Assembly (NCBI GenBank): GCA_963746175.1
Contig: CAVVAH010000001.1
Location: 124,001-188,000, forward strand
Source of the DNA: CAVVAH01 sp963746175
GTDB lineage: Bacteria > Actinomycetota > Actinomycetes > JACCUZ01
Length of the DNA stretch: 64,000 bases
Direction: 5' to 3'
Program-made: the position numbers and the translations under genes
The notes under the pieces: model-generated
The model's input: only the letters and a program-made list of their open reading frames with translations
Told to the model about the DNA's origin: nothing
The model's database searches: none
Part shown: positions 35,180 through 45,526 of the stretch, one piece after another
How positions within the stretch are numbered: position 1 is the first letter of the stretch
Layout: each line of letters begins with the position of its first letter

Positions 35180-36380
35180 CACCGGTTCCGTACCGCAGCT
35201 CCGCGGCCCCGGCGGGCGGCGGCTCCGCGCGGCGCACCTGACCACCGTCGACATGAGCCTTGCGCTGCTGCTCCCGGTCGAGCTTGCCGTCGACCTCGAG
35301 AGTGGTCTCGACGTCGTGGGCATCTCCGCCCCCGGGCCGTACGTCGAGCGGGTCGAGGCGATCGGCCTCCGGCACGTCCCCGTCCATGCCCTGACGCGCA
35401 CGTGGCGGCCAGGCCATGACCTGCGCGCAGCGGTCGAGCTGGCCCGGCTGCTGCGCGCGCTGCGGCTGGACGTCCTGCACACGCACAACCCCAAGACCGG
35501 GGTGCTGGGCCGGGTGCTGGGCCGACTTGTGGGGGTCCCCGTCGTCGTGAACACCTGCCACGGGCTGTGGGTGGGCGAGTCCGACGGCCGGCTCAAGCGC
35601 GGGCTCGTCCTCGGGGCGGAGGCGCTCGCGTCCTGGTTCTCCGACGGCGAGCTGTTCCAGAACGCCGACGATGCCCGCGCCCTGCAGCGGTGGACGCCAC
35701 GTGGACGGTCGGCGGTGGTGGGCAACGGCACCGACCTGGAGCGTTTCGTCCCGGACCCCCAGCAGCGCGCAGCCGTGAGACGTCAGCTGGGTGTCGGGGA
35801 CGACGAGCTGCTCGTCGGCGGGGTCGGGCGGCTGGTTGCCGAGAAGGGCATCGCCGAGTACGCGACGGCGGCCCGTGCCCTACGTGGCAAGGCCCGGTTC
35901 GTCTGGGCGGGTCCGTCCGACAACGACAAGCCCGACGCCCTCAGCTCCGTGGGCGACGACGTCGAGCTGCTCGGTGAGTGGCGCGACATGCCGGCGTTCT
36001 ACAACGCCCTCGACGTCTTCTGCCTGCCGTCGTACCGGGAAGGGTTCTCCCGCTCGGCGATGGAGGCCGCGGCCTGCGGGACCGCGATGGTGCTCTCGGA
36101 CATCCGGGGCTGCCGCGAGATCGGGGTCGACGGCGCCGAGCTGCGACTTGTCCCGCCGCGTGATGCCGCGGCGCTGACAGCCGCTCTGGGTGATCTGCTG
36201 GCCGACGAGCAGTTCCGTCGTGCGCTGGCCACGGCTGCGCGGAAACGTGCCCTGGAAGCCTTCGACCAGAGGCGGATCGCCGCCCGCTCCCTCGAGACCT
36301 ATGTTGCGGTCGCGCGGCGGAAGCGGCTGGGCTGGACGTCGCAGATCGTGGAGAGAGAACGTCGTGCGCCGGACCGTTGA
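35172..36380 (+). CDS. Glycosyltransferase family 4 (GT-B)
   Basis: A 402-residue GT-B glycosyltransferase. The acceptor half has LRLDVLHTHNPKTGVLGR and VVVNTCHGL, and the donor half has VGGVGRLVAEKGIAEY and LPSYREGFSRSAMEAAACGTAMV, which is the E-x7-E nucleotide-sugar site. It is probably cytoplasmic, adding a sugar to a lipid-linked repeat unit. GTG at 35172 (VGDTGSVPQL). The overlap with both neighbours (8 bases upstream, 17 downstream) shows tight coupling with the deacetylase and the sugar-phosphate transferase. Confidence 0.9.
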   Translation: MGDTGSVPQLRGPGGRRLRAAHLTTVDMSLALLLPVELAVDLESGLDVVGISAPGPYVERVEAIGLRHVPVHALTRTWRPGHDLRAAVELARLLRALRLDVLHTHNPKTGVLGRVLGRLVGVPVVVNTCHGLWVGESDGRLKRGLVLGAEALASWFSDGELFQNADDARALQRWTPRGRSAVVGNGTDLERFVPDPQQRAAVRRQLGVGDDELLVGGVGRLVAEKGIAEYATAARALRGKARFVWAGPSDNDKPDALSSVGDDVELLGEWRDMPAFYNALDVFCLPSYREGFSRSAMEAAACGTAMVLSDIRGCREIGVDGAELRLVPPRDAAALTAALGDLLADEQFRRALATAARKRALEAFDQRRIAARSLETYVAVARRKRLGWTSQIVERERRAPDR

Positions 36381-36954
36381 CGTCGTCATCGCACTCGTGG
36401 TCGGCCTGCTGCTCAGTCCGGTCCTGGCCGTGGCGGCAGTCTCGGTCTGGGCCGGTCTCGGCCGGCCGGTGCTCTTCCGGCAGCAGCGGGTGGGGTTGGA
36501 CGGCCGAGAGTTCACCATCCTGAAGTTCCGCACGATGCGTCCGGAGACATATCCGGGGGAGCCGGACGCCGATCGCGACTCGCGCGTGGGCCGGCTCCTC
36601 CGGGCGACAAGCCTCGACGAGCTGCCGCAGCTGTGGAACATCGCAGTGGGTGACATGAGCCTCATCGGGCCGCGGCCGACGCTGCCGGAGCAAGTGGCTC
36701 ACTACAGCGCGCGGCAGCACGGTCGGCACGCGATCCGGCCGGGGCTCACCGGATGGGCACAGGTGAACGGCCGCAACTCGATCTCCTGGCCGGAGCGGAT
36801 CGAGCTGGACCTGCACTACATCGAGCACCGGTCGTGGCGGATGGACGCCCGCATCGTCGCGCGCACGCTACGCCGACTAGTGCGACCGTCCGGCGTCTAC
36901 GGCGACGGCGGCGTCAACGCGGGCTTCCCCCCATCGGGCCACGACGAGGACTGA
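36364..36954 (+). CDS. Undecaprenyl-phosphate sugar phosphotransferase (short WcaJ/PglC type)
   Basis: Initiating enzyme of repeat-unit assembly: transfers a sugar-1-phosphate to undecaprenyl phosphate. 196 residues, so only the minimal monotopic domain is present. One N-terminal membrane segment (about 4-30, VVIALVVGLLLSPVLAVAAV) is followed by KFRTM, the catalytic Asp-Glu in TSLDELPQLWNI, DMSLIGPRPTLPEQ and PGLTGWAQVNGRN. This is a strong family match. Its stop faces the stop of the minus-strand operon 11 bases away. Confidence 0.93.
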   Translation: MRRTVDVVIALVVGLLLSPVLAVAAVSVWAGLGRPVLFRQQRVGLDGREFTILKFRTMRPETYPGEPDADRDSRVGRLLRATSLDELPQLWNIAVGDMSLIGPRPTLPEQVAHYSARQHGRHAIRPGLTGWAQVNGRNSISWPERIELDLHYIEHRSWRMDARIVARTLRRLVRPSGVYGDGGVNAGFPPSGHDED

Positions 36955-36964
36955 GCCCGACGGG

Positions 36965-37300
36965 CTACGTGTCCTTGGGCAGGGACGCCGTCGCAGCCGT
37001 CCCACCCACCCGTCCCGCGTCTACGTCGTGCAGCGCCCCTGCCCTGACGAGGCCGTCGAGGAGGGCGACCACGTCAGCGGTCACCACCGCCGGGTCGGCG
37101 CCGAACACCTCCGCCAGGTCGGCCGCGATGTCCGCGACCGGAGCCGGCGGCCGGACACAGTCCCACACCAAGGTGGCGAGGGGGTCGAGGTGCTGGAGCG
37201 TCTCGCTGTCCGGCACGTAGAGCACCTTCTCGTCGCCCAGCGCGACCACGTGCACGTCCGGCACGGGCGTCAGCACGGACGCGCCGGAGACCTGGCTCAT
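36965..37300 (-). CDS. PqqD-like protein 1
   Basis: A 111-residue PqqD-family protein. The core (about 15-95) has the winged-helix pattern of peptide-binding chaperones: VVALGDEKVLYVPDSETLQHLDPLATLVWDC, then DIAADLAEVFGADPAVVTADVVALLDGLVRAGAL. PqqD proteins present a peptide substrate to a modifying enzyme. It is the last gene of the long minus-strand operon and overlaps the HprK-like gene by four bases (ATGA). Together with that ATPase and the nucleotidyltransferase at 42803 it resembles the HPr-rel-A gene sets described by genome annotators, whose biochemical role is unknown. Confidence 0.82.
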   Translation of the reverse strand: MSQVSGASVLTPVPDVHVVALGDEKVLYVPDSETLQHLDPLATLVWDCVRPPAPVADIAADLAEVFGADPAVVTADVVALLDGLVRAGALHDVDAGRVGGTAATASLPKDT

Positions 37301-38151
37301 CGGGACTCCGCCAGCCGGGTGAGGGTCTCGACCGCATCGTGCAGCGACCCGATGGTGAGGCGGTAGCAGCCGACGGCCCGGACCAGGTCGGCGAGCGCGT
37401 CGAGGTGCCGGACCGGGGCATCGCGGAACTGGAAGGTGGACGCGGCGAGCTCGACCAGGGCGGTCGCCGGGCTGACCGCCTCGAGCGAGGTGCTCGCTCC
37501 TTCGACATACCGGGGGAGGACGACCCAGCCGATCGGGGTCCGGTCGGCCAGCTGCGCGCCCGGGATCCGGCTGACCGGCACCTGCCACTGACTGGGCATG
37601 CCGCCGGCGTCGTGCTCCGCCAGCTCGGGCAGGACGGCCCACGAGCCGTCGTCGACCGCCAGGCTCTTGTGCCACGGCTCGACGTGCAGGTCGTCGAGGC
37701 GGACCGCGGCCGCTTCGTCGGTGAGGTAGCCCCACCCGGCGCGGACCAGGCCCGAGACCGTGGTGGTCTTGCCTGACTCCATCGGAGCCGCCAGGACCAC
37801 TGCCCGGCCGGAGCGTGTCGCAGCGGCGGCGTGCAGCAGGACGTGATCCGGCATCTGCCGCCGGGTGGTGGCCTGAGCGTTGACGTGCCAGATGAGGTAG
37901 CCGAGGACCTGGCTCGGGCTGACGTCGCCGACAACCGGTTCGCCGTCGCACAGCAGCCGGCGCATCCCCTCCTGGTTGCCCGGGACCAGCTCGTAGCGCG
38001 AGGTCGGCTCGTCCGAGTCGTCGCCGTCGGCGCGCAGGTCCCGGTAGACCTCGGCAACGCGGGCGATCAGGTCGTCGTCGGCCGACGCGACCTCGAACCG
38101 GTAGTCGAGCGCGGCAAAGGCCAGGGCCGTCCTGGTAGGGGAGGCGCTCAC
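37297..38151 (-). CDS. HPr-kinase-like ATPase (HprK-related)
   Basis: A 284-residue protein with the fold landmarks of the HprK/PckA kinase family: VLLHAAAATRSGRAVVLAAPMESGKTTT style P-loop (APMESGKTT, about residues 122-130), then a conserved GWGYLTDEAA (about residues 141-150), where the acidic pair would bind metal. True HprK phosphorylates a Ser on HPr, but no HPr gene is present and the rest of the protein differs, so the substrate is unknown. GTG start, overlapping the aminotransferase stop by four bases; its own stop overlaps the PqqD-like gene. A place in a peptide- or sugar-modifying system is likely. Confidence 0.8.
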   Translation of the reverse strand: MSASPTRTALAFAALDYRFEVASADDDLIARVAEVYRDLRADGDDSDEPTSRYELVPGNQEGMRRLLCDGEPVVGDVSPSQVLGYLIWHVNAQATTRRQMPDHVLLHAAAATRSGRAVVLAAPMESGKTTTVSGLVRAGWGYLTDEAAAVRLDDLHVEPWHKSLAVDDGSWAVLPELAEHDAGGMPSQWQVPVSRIPGAQLADRTPIGWVVLPRYVEGASTSLEAVSPATALVELAASTFQFRDAPVRHLDALADLVRAVGCYRLTIGSLHDAVETLTRLAESR

Positions 38152-39317
38152 GAGACGGCCTTGCGGATGCGGGCGGCGTTCTCGTGGAATGCGCCGACCA
38201 GGTCGGCAAGGGCCTCGACGTCTGCGGTCGTCATGCTGGACCAGAGTGGAGGCGTGATGACCCGGGTGCTGAGGTCGTCAGTCACCGGCAGGTCCGGGTG
38301 GACCTCGCCGGCGTAGGCCTTCTGCTGGTGGATGGGCGGGAAGAAGTAGCGCCGGCTGTCGATGCCTTCCGCCTGGAACGCTGTGGTCGTCGTCGGCACG
38401 TCGAGCCCGAACTCTTCCGGCGTCACGACGATCGTGAGGTCCTTGTACGTCGACGTGTCGGCGGCGTCGACCGTGGGACGACGCAGGCCGGGGACACCGG
38501 CCACCCGCTCCCAGAACGCCTCGACGAGTTCGTGTCGGTGCGCCAGACGCGAGTCGAGCCCCTCCAGGCCGGCCAGGGCGACGGCTGCGTGCAGCTCGGA
38601 CATCCGGGCGTTGAGGCCGGGGAACGCGCAGTCGTAGTCCCCGGAGTTGCCGTAGTTGCGGCCCAGCCTGACGTGCTCGGCGACCTCGTCGTCGTCGGTG
38701 GCAACGATCCCGCCCTCGGCGGCGGTCGTGACCTTGGTCGGGCTCATGCTGAACACCTCGGCGACCCCGAAGCCGCCGATCGGCTTGCCCTTGCGCAGGC
38801 TGCCGAGCCCGTGCGCCGCGTCGTAGACGAGCGGGACCTCGGCAGCGTCGGCAACGACCTGGAGCCCTTCGACGTCACAGGGGGTGCCGTAGATGTGGGT
38901 CGCGGTCATCGCCACGGCACCGTCCAGCGACGCCGCCGCGCTCGCCGGGTCCAGGGTCAGCGAAGCCGGGTCGATGTCGGCGAACCGTGGGGTGCCGCCG
39001 GCCCAGGACACCGCGTGGGCGCTGGCGGCGAAGGTCATGCTCGGCATCACCACGCGCCCGCGCGCGCCCAGCGACTGCAGCACCAGCATCAGGCCGGCCG
39101 TGCAGGACGACACGGCCACCACGTGGCGCACCTGCAGACGGTCGGCCAGCGACTCCTCGAGCCCCCGCACGGTCGGCCCGTTCGTCAGGTTGCCCGACCG
39201 GAGGATGCTCTCCAGCCTCGACGTGAGCGTGGGGATGTCGCCGACGTAGGGCCGCACCAGCTGGAGGCCGTCCGGGAACGTTCGGGACCCACCGAGGATC
39301 GCGAGGGATGTGCTCAT
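38148..39317 (-). CDS. DegT/DnrJ/EryC1-family sugar aminotransferase
   Basis: PLP enzyme of 389 residues that would convert a keto-sugar nucleotide into an amino sugar. Landmarks: SGNLTNGPTVRGLEESLA, VSSCTAGLMLVL, DAAHGLGSL, and FSMSPTKVTTAAEGG, where Lys is the PLP-binding residue. The 4- or 3-keto substrate could come from the CapD-type dehydratase encoded in the same operon. The ATG at 39317 overlaps the upstream membrane-protein stop by four bases, and the stop overlaps the HprK-like start by four. Confidence 0.9.
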   Translation of the reverse strand: MSTSLAILGGSRTFPDGLQLVRPYVGDIPTLTSRLESILRSGNLTNGPTVRGLEESLADRLQVRHVVAVSSCTAGLMLVLQSLGARGRVVMPSMTFAASAHAVSWAGGTPRFADIDPASLTLDPASAAASLDGAVAMTATHIYGTPCDVEGLQVVADAAEVPLVYDAAHGLGSLRKGKPIGGFGVAEVFSMSPTKVTTAAEGGIVATDDDEVAEHVRLGRNYGNSGDYDCAFPGLNARMSELHAAVALAGLEGLDSRLAHRHELVEAFWERVAGVPGLRRPTVDAADTSTYKDLTIVVTPEEFGLDVPTTTTAFQAEGIDSRRYFFPPIHQQKAYAGEVHPDLPVTDDLSTRVITPPLWSSMTTADVEALADLVGAFHENAARIRKAVS

Positions 39318-40659
39318 CTGGTCACCAAGGTCCTGGCCGACGGGCCGGTCGGGAGTGGAGAGTCCGGCTGGTCCCGCCGGCCGAGGCAGAGCAGCGCGAG
39401 CACCATCGGCAGCACCTGCACCCGTTCCCGCGCCAAGATGCCGAAGTTGCCGAAGGTGGAGAACGCGTAGATGAACTCCGCCGTGTAGACGAGGCTGAAC
39501 AGCACGTAGCTGCGCTTGAGCCGCCGGAGCAGGCCGCGCAGGCTGTGTCGGGCCCGCCACGCCACCACCAGCAGGAGCAGTCCCTCGAGGGACGCGACCA
39601 GTGCCTGGCCGTTGTGCGCCTCCCAGGGGAAGGGCCGCACCAGGACCTGCACGGCCGACTGCGGGACGGCGAGCGGCCCGTGCGCGCGCTCGGCCTGGAA
39701 CGCCGAGCCGCCCTCGTCGGTCCGCTCCTGGGTGCTGGAGAGGATCTGGTCGACCGACGCGACGCTGACCTCGTCGACCTCGAAGAACGATGCCGCACGC
39801 TGCAGCGTGACGGTGCTGGCGACCAGCAGCACGGTCACGCCCACCACCTTGGCCAGCGGGCTGAGCGGTGTCGCCCGCGGCCCGGCCGGCCGGAGCAGGT
39901 AGCCGGCGAACGCCGCCGCGAGCAGGATGACCGCGATGTGCGGCCTGACCGCGGCGCACCCCGAGAGGCCGAGTGCGAGGACCGCGAAGCCGAGCCGTCG
40001 CCTGGTGTAGAGCCGGGCGACGCCGTTCGCCGTGACACCGATGCAGAGCAGCATCCAGGCTTCCTTGCCGATGCTCGACGGCCAGAACAGCATCGACGGC
40101 AGCAGGAAGACCAGCCGGCCGTACAGCCAGTGGTCGGCGTCCGGCAGGCAGGTGACGAAGGCGCGGTAGCAGAGGTAGCTGCCCCAGAACCCCAGCACCG
40201 AGAACACCAGGAAGCCGCCGAGGATGCGTCGGACCGATGCCGGCGTACACCACCCCGGTGACGATCTTGATGAAGCCGGTCCCCACGACCCGGCCGATGT
40301 CTGCGGTGAAGTCGCCGTGCCGGAACTGCTCGCCGAGGTCGCTCCCGTAGCGGTCGTACGTCGCCGCGTCGGCGGTGCCGCCGTACAGCACGAACGCCAC
40401 CAGGTAGCGCGGGATCGCCGCCACCAGCTTCAGGACGAAGGCCGCCACGACGAGCACGGCCAACCGGTGCTGCGTCTCGCGGCGCATCGGCGGCGCGCAG
40501 CATCGGGAGGTTGACGGCCACCAGCGCGGGACCGATGACGAACGCTCCCCAGATGTCGTAGCCGGCCCGGAAGGACCAGGCCATCGCCGCGACGTAGCCG
40601 CCGACGAGCGCGAGCGCGACACCCTCGGCCACCGGGAACCTGGTGCCCGGCCTCCTCAT
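39314..40659 (-). CDS. Multi-pass membrane protein, possible polysaccharide polymerase (two frameshifts)
   Basis: Repaired length is about 447 residues with about ten hydrophobic segments. The block RLVFLLPSMLFWPSSIGKEAWMLL resembles a conserved region of EpsG/Wzy-like polymerases and related membrane proteins. Frame breaks occur near 40490-40510 (NLPMLRAA continues as MRRETQHRLAVLVV) and near 40240 (GVVYAGIG continues as VRRILGGFLVFSVLGFWGS); two inserted bases account for the span of 3n+2. The ATG at 40659 shares a base with the upstream stop (TGATG). A second polymerase-like gene at 50847 makes the division of labour uncertain. Confidence 0.7.
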
Positions 40660-41693
40660 CAGAACACCTCGATGTCACCGAGGGACAGGTCCCACGACGA
40701 CGACACGAGCGGGTCGATCGGAAGGTCCGCCAACGGCCGAGCCGTCAGGGTCAGCCCGACCCGGGAGGATGTGAGGAAGCCGCATCGGCGGAGCAGCCGA
40801 GGTGGGGCGACGGTGGCGGGCAGATGCGTCGCGACATGGTCGACGCCCGACCTGCGGCTCGCACGGAGCACGTGCCGCACGTCCTCAGCCGCACCGGGGG
40901 AGGCGATGACCTCCGCCAGAGTCAGCTCGCGCAGCAGGCCCCGCGGACGCACCCGGCCGATGCCCAGCGCGCGGAGCCGGCCGTCACGCAGGATCGGAAC
41001 CGCGCGGTAGTCGAGGCCGGGGGCCCGGGCGTAGCGCCACAGGAGGTACTCCAGGTCGGAGTCGGTGACCAACCGCGACCCACCCGCTGCCCGACGGGCG
41101 GCCAGCATGTTTCGCACGTCGCCTTCGTGCGTCGTGAGCACCTCGCCGACCTGGGGGAGGGTGCTGGCGGTCTCGAACGCCGTCCGCTGCCCGCCGGCAG
41201 ACATCGCCGCCCGGGCGCCCCGTGCGAATCGCAGCGGACGCACCGGGGCGAACGAGGTGGCCATCACCGACACGTCGCTCCAGCCCATCTTGAGGTAGCC
41301 GGGGCGGCTGCTCGCGTTGGGCGTGTTGAAGACCAGCTCGGTGTCTCCGCGGGCCAGCCCGAGCGCCGACGTGGTGAGCTGCTGGAAGATCCCCCGTCCC
41401 CGGTAGTCGGGATCGGTCGCGGTGTCGACCATCCGTCCTGCCGTGATCCGTCGGCCGTCCAGGCGGAACCTCCAGCGCATGAGCAGCCGCACGCCGACCA
41501 ACCGGTGGCCGTCGAACGCACCCAGCGCGAGGCTCGCACCGAACGGGTTCTCGACGTGCTTCCAGCGGTAGAAGTCGCTGGTCCGTTCGCCGGTGGGACC
41601 GCCGGCCAGGGAGGCCTGGAGCAGTCGCAGGACGGCCCCCTCGTCGGAGTCGTCCAGCGGGCGAACCTCGAGACCGACCAGCTCAGCCGTCAT
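40659..41693 (-). CDS. GNAT-family acetyltransferase in the polysaccharide operon
   Basis: A 344-residue protein with an N-terminal GNAT domain (about 10-150): GAFDGHRLVGVRLLMRWRF, and the acetyl-CoA loop DPDYRGRGIFQQLTTSAL. A second, less conserved domain follows. This size and pattern occur in polysaccharide loci, where such enzymes are thought to acetylate amino sugars or act in a FemAB-like way. The ATG at 41693 overlaps the stop of the preceding glycosyltransferase by four bases. Confidence 0.82.
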   Translation of the reverse strand: MTAELVGLEVRPLDDSDEGAVLRLLQASLAGGPTGERTSDFYRWKHVENPFGASLALGAFDGHRLVGVRLLMRWRFRLDGRRITAGRMVDTATDPDYRGRGIFQQLTTSALGLARGDTELVFNTPNASSRPGYLKMGWSDVSVMATSFAPVRPLRFARGARAAMSAGGQRTAFETASTLPQVGEVLTTHEGDVRNMLAARRAAGGSRLVTDSDLEYLLWRYARAPGLDYRAVPILRDGRLRALGIGRVRPRGLLRELTLAEVIASPGAAEDVRHVLRASRRSGVDHVATHLPATVAPPRLLRRCGFLTSSRVGLTLTARPLADLPIDPLVSSSWDLSLGDIEVF

Positions 41694-42806
41694 CTCTGGA
41701 GGACCTTGTCGTAGATGTCCTCGATCTTGCGGACGGCGACGCGCACGTCGAAGTCCTCGGCCCGGGCGAGAGCTGCCTCCGCCATCTGCTTGTGCACGAG
41801 CTCGTCGGTGAGCACCGACTCCAGAGCAGCTGCCAGCGCCGGTCGCGTCTCCCGCGGGAACCATCAGACCGGCCCCCGAGCCGGCGAGGACCTCGGGGAC
41901 GCCACCACCCGGGTCGCGACGCTCGGGACACCGGCCGCGAGGGCCTCGACGAGGGCGATGGAGAGCCCCTCGAAGCGGGAGCTCAGGGTGAACACGTCGA
42001 ACGCCGGCAGCAGGTCGGGGGCGTCGTCGCGCGAACCGGCGAGGACGGTGGCCTCGGCGACTTGTGCCTCGCGGACCCACCTGCGCACCTGAGGCTCGAG
42101 CGGCCCGCTGCCGATGATGCACAGCTGCGCCTCGGGCATCCGCTGCAGCAGGTGGGCGAATGCCATGACCAGGACCTGGTGGTCCTTCTTCGGGGTCAGG
42201 TTGCCCACCGTGCCGATGACGGGGCCGTCGGGAGCCAGCCCAGCGCCGCGCGCGCTCGGGCGGGCGCCAGTCGCGAGCGGCGGGCATCCTCGAGGTCGGT
42301 GCCGTGGATGAGCACGCGTCGGCCCGCTGACGCGCTAGCCCGGCAGGCAGGAACCCGCGCGGGACGCTGTCCGCGACCGCCGCGCTGACGGCGATCACTG
42401 CGTCGTTGAGGCGGTAGGTCAGGGCGTTGGCCCAGTACGTCGCGCGCCGGTACCGGCCCCACATGTTGTGCTCGGTGTGCACGACGCGGACCCGCCGCGG
42501 CGCGACGAGCCGTGCTGCGGCGGCGGACAGCGGGCTGTGGGTGTGGACCACGGCGTAGTCGCCGTCGCGGAGCAGCCGACGCAGCCGCAGCACCCACCGC
42601 GGGTCGAGGTCGGACCGCGCCTGCAGGCAGAGCACCGTCATGCCGCGCTCGCGCAGCCGGCCGACGAACGCGGTCTTCTCCGGGAGCAGATAGGCGACCT
42701 CCACGGAGAAACGCCCCTCGTCCAGGTGGGCGGCCGTGGTGGTGAGCAGCCGCTCGACGCCGCCTCGGCCGAGACCTTTGGTGAGCCAGAGGATCCGGCG
42801 GCTCAT
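41690..42806 (-). CDS. Glycosyltransferase family 4 (four frameshifts)
   Basis: After repair, 372 residues of a GT-B glycosyltransferase: MSRRILWLTKGLGRGGVERL, DYAVVHTHSPLSAAAARL, VVHTEHNMWGRY, VLIHGTDLEDAR, IGTVGNLTPKKDH and FTLSSRFEGLSIALVEALAAGVPSV are all in order. Frame breaks lie near 42325 (one base missing before GTGCTCATC), near 42236 (a G missing after GGCTGG), near 41910 (a G missing in CGGGTGGTGGCGTC) and near 41855 (one extra C in TTCCCGCGG). Net -2 fits the observed length. Four indels in one conserved gene point to poor local sequence. Overlaps of four bases on both sides keep it within the operon. Confidence 0.82.
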
Positions 42807-44225
42807 CGGGCCTTCCGGGCGGACCGCAGGTCGGCGACCGCGCGCGTGAGCCGCTGGCGGGTCGACCGGGTGCTGAGGGATCGGAAGCCGGACGAAGGGC
42901 CGCCCACCGTCCACAGGAAGCGGGCTCGTTCGGTGATGCCGGGCAGCACCCGCAGAGTCGCCATCGCTCGCGCCGTCTCGCTTGACCGGCGGTGCTGGTA
43001 GAGCGCGAGCTCGCGACGCTCCGTGTCGGTAGGCCGGTACCTGTCGGCCCAGGCCGACAGCGCCGTCACGTCCGCGATCCGGAGCTCGCGCCAGGCGCTG
43101 GACACCGCTGCGGCCAGCACCGCTGCGGCGCCCGACCTGGTGGCGGTGTCACGTGCCAGTCCGGCGTCGAGGCGCGGGTCGAGGGTCAGCTGGGCGATGT
43201 CGCGGAGGGTCACCCAGCCCGGCTGGACGTCACTGACGGACGCCGAGAACGCGGCGGTCAGGAGCCGGTCCTCACGACTGAGGGTGGTGACGCTGCGTCC
43301 CCCCACACTGAACTGCTCGGACCGTGACCACAGATCGTCGAGGTCGATCCGCAGCCCCAGCGGCGGGGTCGCGAGGGTGCGGTGCACGTCCAGCTCATTG
43401 CCGTCGCTGGTGCGCAGGCTCACGCCCTTGGCCCACCGGCGGTCCCAGCCAGGCGACTTCGAGGGGTAGGGCCTCGACAGCCCGTGATGCTCCAGGCTGC
43501 GCAGCGCCTCGGCGATGTGTTCCGACCGGACCAGCACGTCGACGTCGCCGTAGCTGCGCAGCTCCGGTGCGGGGTAGTCCAGGTGCGCGACTGCGGGGCC
43601 CTTGATGCACCGGATCTCGATGCCGGTGGCGGTGAGCAGCTCGACGACCTCCAGCAGGAGGTCCTCGAGGACAAGGGCACCCGACATGGCCACGACCTGG
43701 TCGGTGACGAGGTCGTCCCGCTGGTCGTCGGTGACCGCGAGCTGCTCGTCGTCGACAGCGGCGAGCAGGAGACCGGTGAGCCGGTGGTCGCGCGCAGTCC
43801 GTCTCAGCGCCGGCCAGCTCGCGTCGTGCGGCGGCGTCGTGCGCGTACACGTGCTCGGTACCGGGCAGCCCGAGGGCGGCCAACGCTGCCGGTGGGTACG
43901 TCGCCGCGGTGACGGTCACTGCGGCGCCGGCCGCTGCTCGAGGAGCTCCGAGCGTGGCGAGTTGGCAGAGGACCGGCGCGATGTCGTCCTCGATCGACGA
44001 CACATCGATGCCGAACGTCGGCGCGAGCTGCTCGGCGCAGTCGCGCGCCGAGCGCGGCTGGGTGAGCGAGTGCCACAGCGCAGCGCCCGACCCTGCGAGC
44101 TCGAGCAGCGCGGGCTCGACGCCCCGGACGAGGAGGATGACCGCGCCGCCGCCCGCGGTGCGGTGCAGCACACCGGGTGCCCGGCGGAACACGGCGTCGA
44201 GAACCTCCTCGGCGGCGGCCGTCAC
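42803..44225 (-). CDS. PqqD-like domain fused to NTP_transf_5 nucleotidyltransferase (one frameshift)
   Basis: Repaired length is about 473 residues. The N-terminal 95 residues are a PqqD-like domain (VLDAVFRRAPGVLHRTAGGG, ALLELAGSGAALWHSL, FGIDVSSIEDDIAPVLCQL). From about residue 185 comes a nucleotidyltransferase of the NTP_transf_5 type: GIEIRCIKGPAVAHLDY, RSYGDVDVLVR (the metal-binding DxD) and ELDVHRTL. The frame breaks near 43797-43803, where removal of one G joins ELAGAE to TARDHRLTGLLLAAV. Family members are uncharacterised. The fusion supports physical cooperation between PqqD and nucleotidyltransferase in this system. GTG start, four-base overlap with the gene before it. Confidence 0.8.
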
Positions 44226-45525
44226 AGCGTCACCACCGAGGCCGGCCCCGGTCGCCGAGTGCGTTGCGGGCGTCGAACACCAGGGGGGCCAGCCGCGTCA
44301 CGGCGTCGAGGTCGAACGCGTCGTGGGGGGTGAGCAGGGCCACGCAGTCGACGTTCGCCAGCAGCTGGTCCTCCACGGGGACCGAGCGCAGCCGGAGGCC
44401 GTGCTCGTCGATCTCGGCGACGTAGGGGTCGGCGAAGAGGATCTCGGCGCCGCGTCGCTGCAGATGCGCGAGGACCTCGATCGCGGCGGACTCCCGGACG
44501 TCGCCGACGTTCGGCTTGTAGGTCACGCCGAGACCGAGGACCCGGGCACCGCGGATCGTGATGCCACGGTCGTTCAGGGTGTCGACGATCCGGGTGGCGA
44601 CGTAGGCCGGCATCGCCGCGTTGATGTCCTGCGCCGTCTCGACCAGCCGGAACGGTCGCCCGGTGTCGCGACGCGACTGGTAGCTGAGATAGGTCGGGTC
44701 CAGCGGGATGCAGTGTCCCCCCACCCCCGGTCCGGGGTAGAAGGGCATGAACCCGAACGGCTTGGTCGCGGCGGCCCGGATGACTTCCCAGACGTCGAGG
44801 TCCTGCAGCGCGCACAGTGTGGCGAGCTCGTTGACCAGCGCGATGTTGACCATCCGGAAGGTGTTCTCGAGCAGCTTGGCCATCTCGGCGGCACGGCAGG
44901 ACGACACGACCTCGACGTCATCGACGACCTGCCGGTAGAACGTTGCGGCGAGGGCGGCCGAGCCCGAGTCGATGCCACCGACGATCCGCGGGGTGTTGCG
45001 CAGCCCGTACTTCGGGTTGCCCGGGTCGATCCGCTCGGGGGAGTAGGCCAACGCGAAGTCTGTTCCGGCGACGAGACCATGGGACTCGAGAAGGGGCCGG
45101 AGAACTTTCTCCGTCGTGCCGGGGAACGTCGTGGACTCGAGCACGACGACCGCACCGCGTCGCAGGTGCGGGGCGATCGCGCGACCCGCCCTCTCGACGA
45201 AGCTCAGGTCCGGCCGGTGGTCCTCGACCGGGGTGGGCACGCAGACCAGGACCACCTGTGCCTCGGACACCACCGAGGGGTCGGTGGTGAAGTGCAGACG
45301 GCCGGTCTCGCCTGCCTCGTCGAGGAGGCTGTCCGGCACCCCCGGCACGACCGCACGCCCGGCTCCGAGCCCTGCGATCCGGTCGGCGTCGTTGTCGATG
45401 CCGTGCACCCGCATCCCGGCGACTGCCGCGGCCGCCGCGACCGACAGCCCGACGTAGCCCTGTCCGACCACCGCCACGGTGCAGTCGGCGGCACCTATCC
45501 GTGCGCGCAGCGCGTCGACGTCCAC
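44222..45525 (-). CDS. UDP-glucose/GDP-mannose-type nucleotide-sugar dehydrogenase
   Basis: NAD-dependent enzyme that oxidises a nucleotide sugar to its uronic acid. The Rossmann motif is VVGQGYVGLSVA (about residues 19-30), and SPERIDPGNP, the active-site Cys in GVGGHCIPLDP and GLGVTYKPNVGDVRES are all present. As written, the frame ends at 44230 after ALGDRGRPRW. With one more G in the run GACCGGGGCC it ends instead GPASVVTL with the stop at 44222, giving the four-base GTGA overlap seen for other junctions in this operon; I take that as the true end. GTG start at 45525, one base after the kinase stop. Confidence 0.9.
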
Positions 45526-45526
45526 G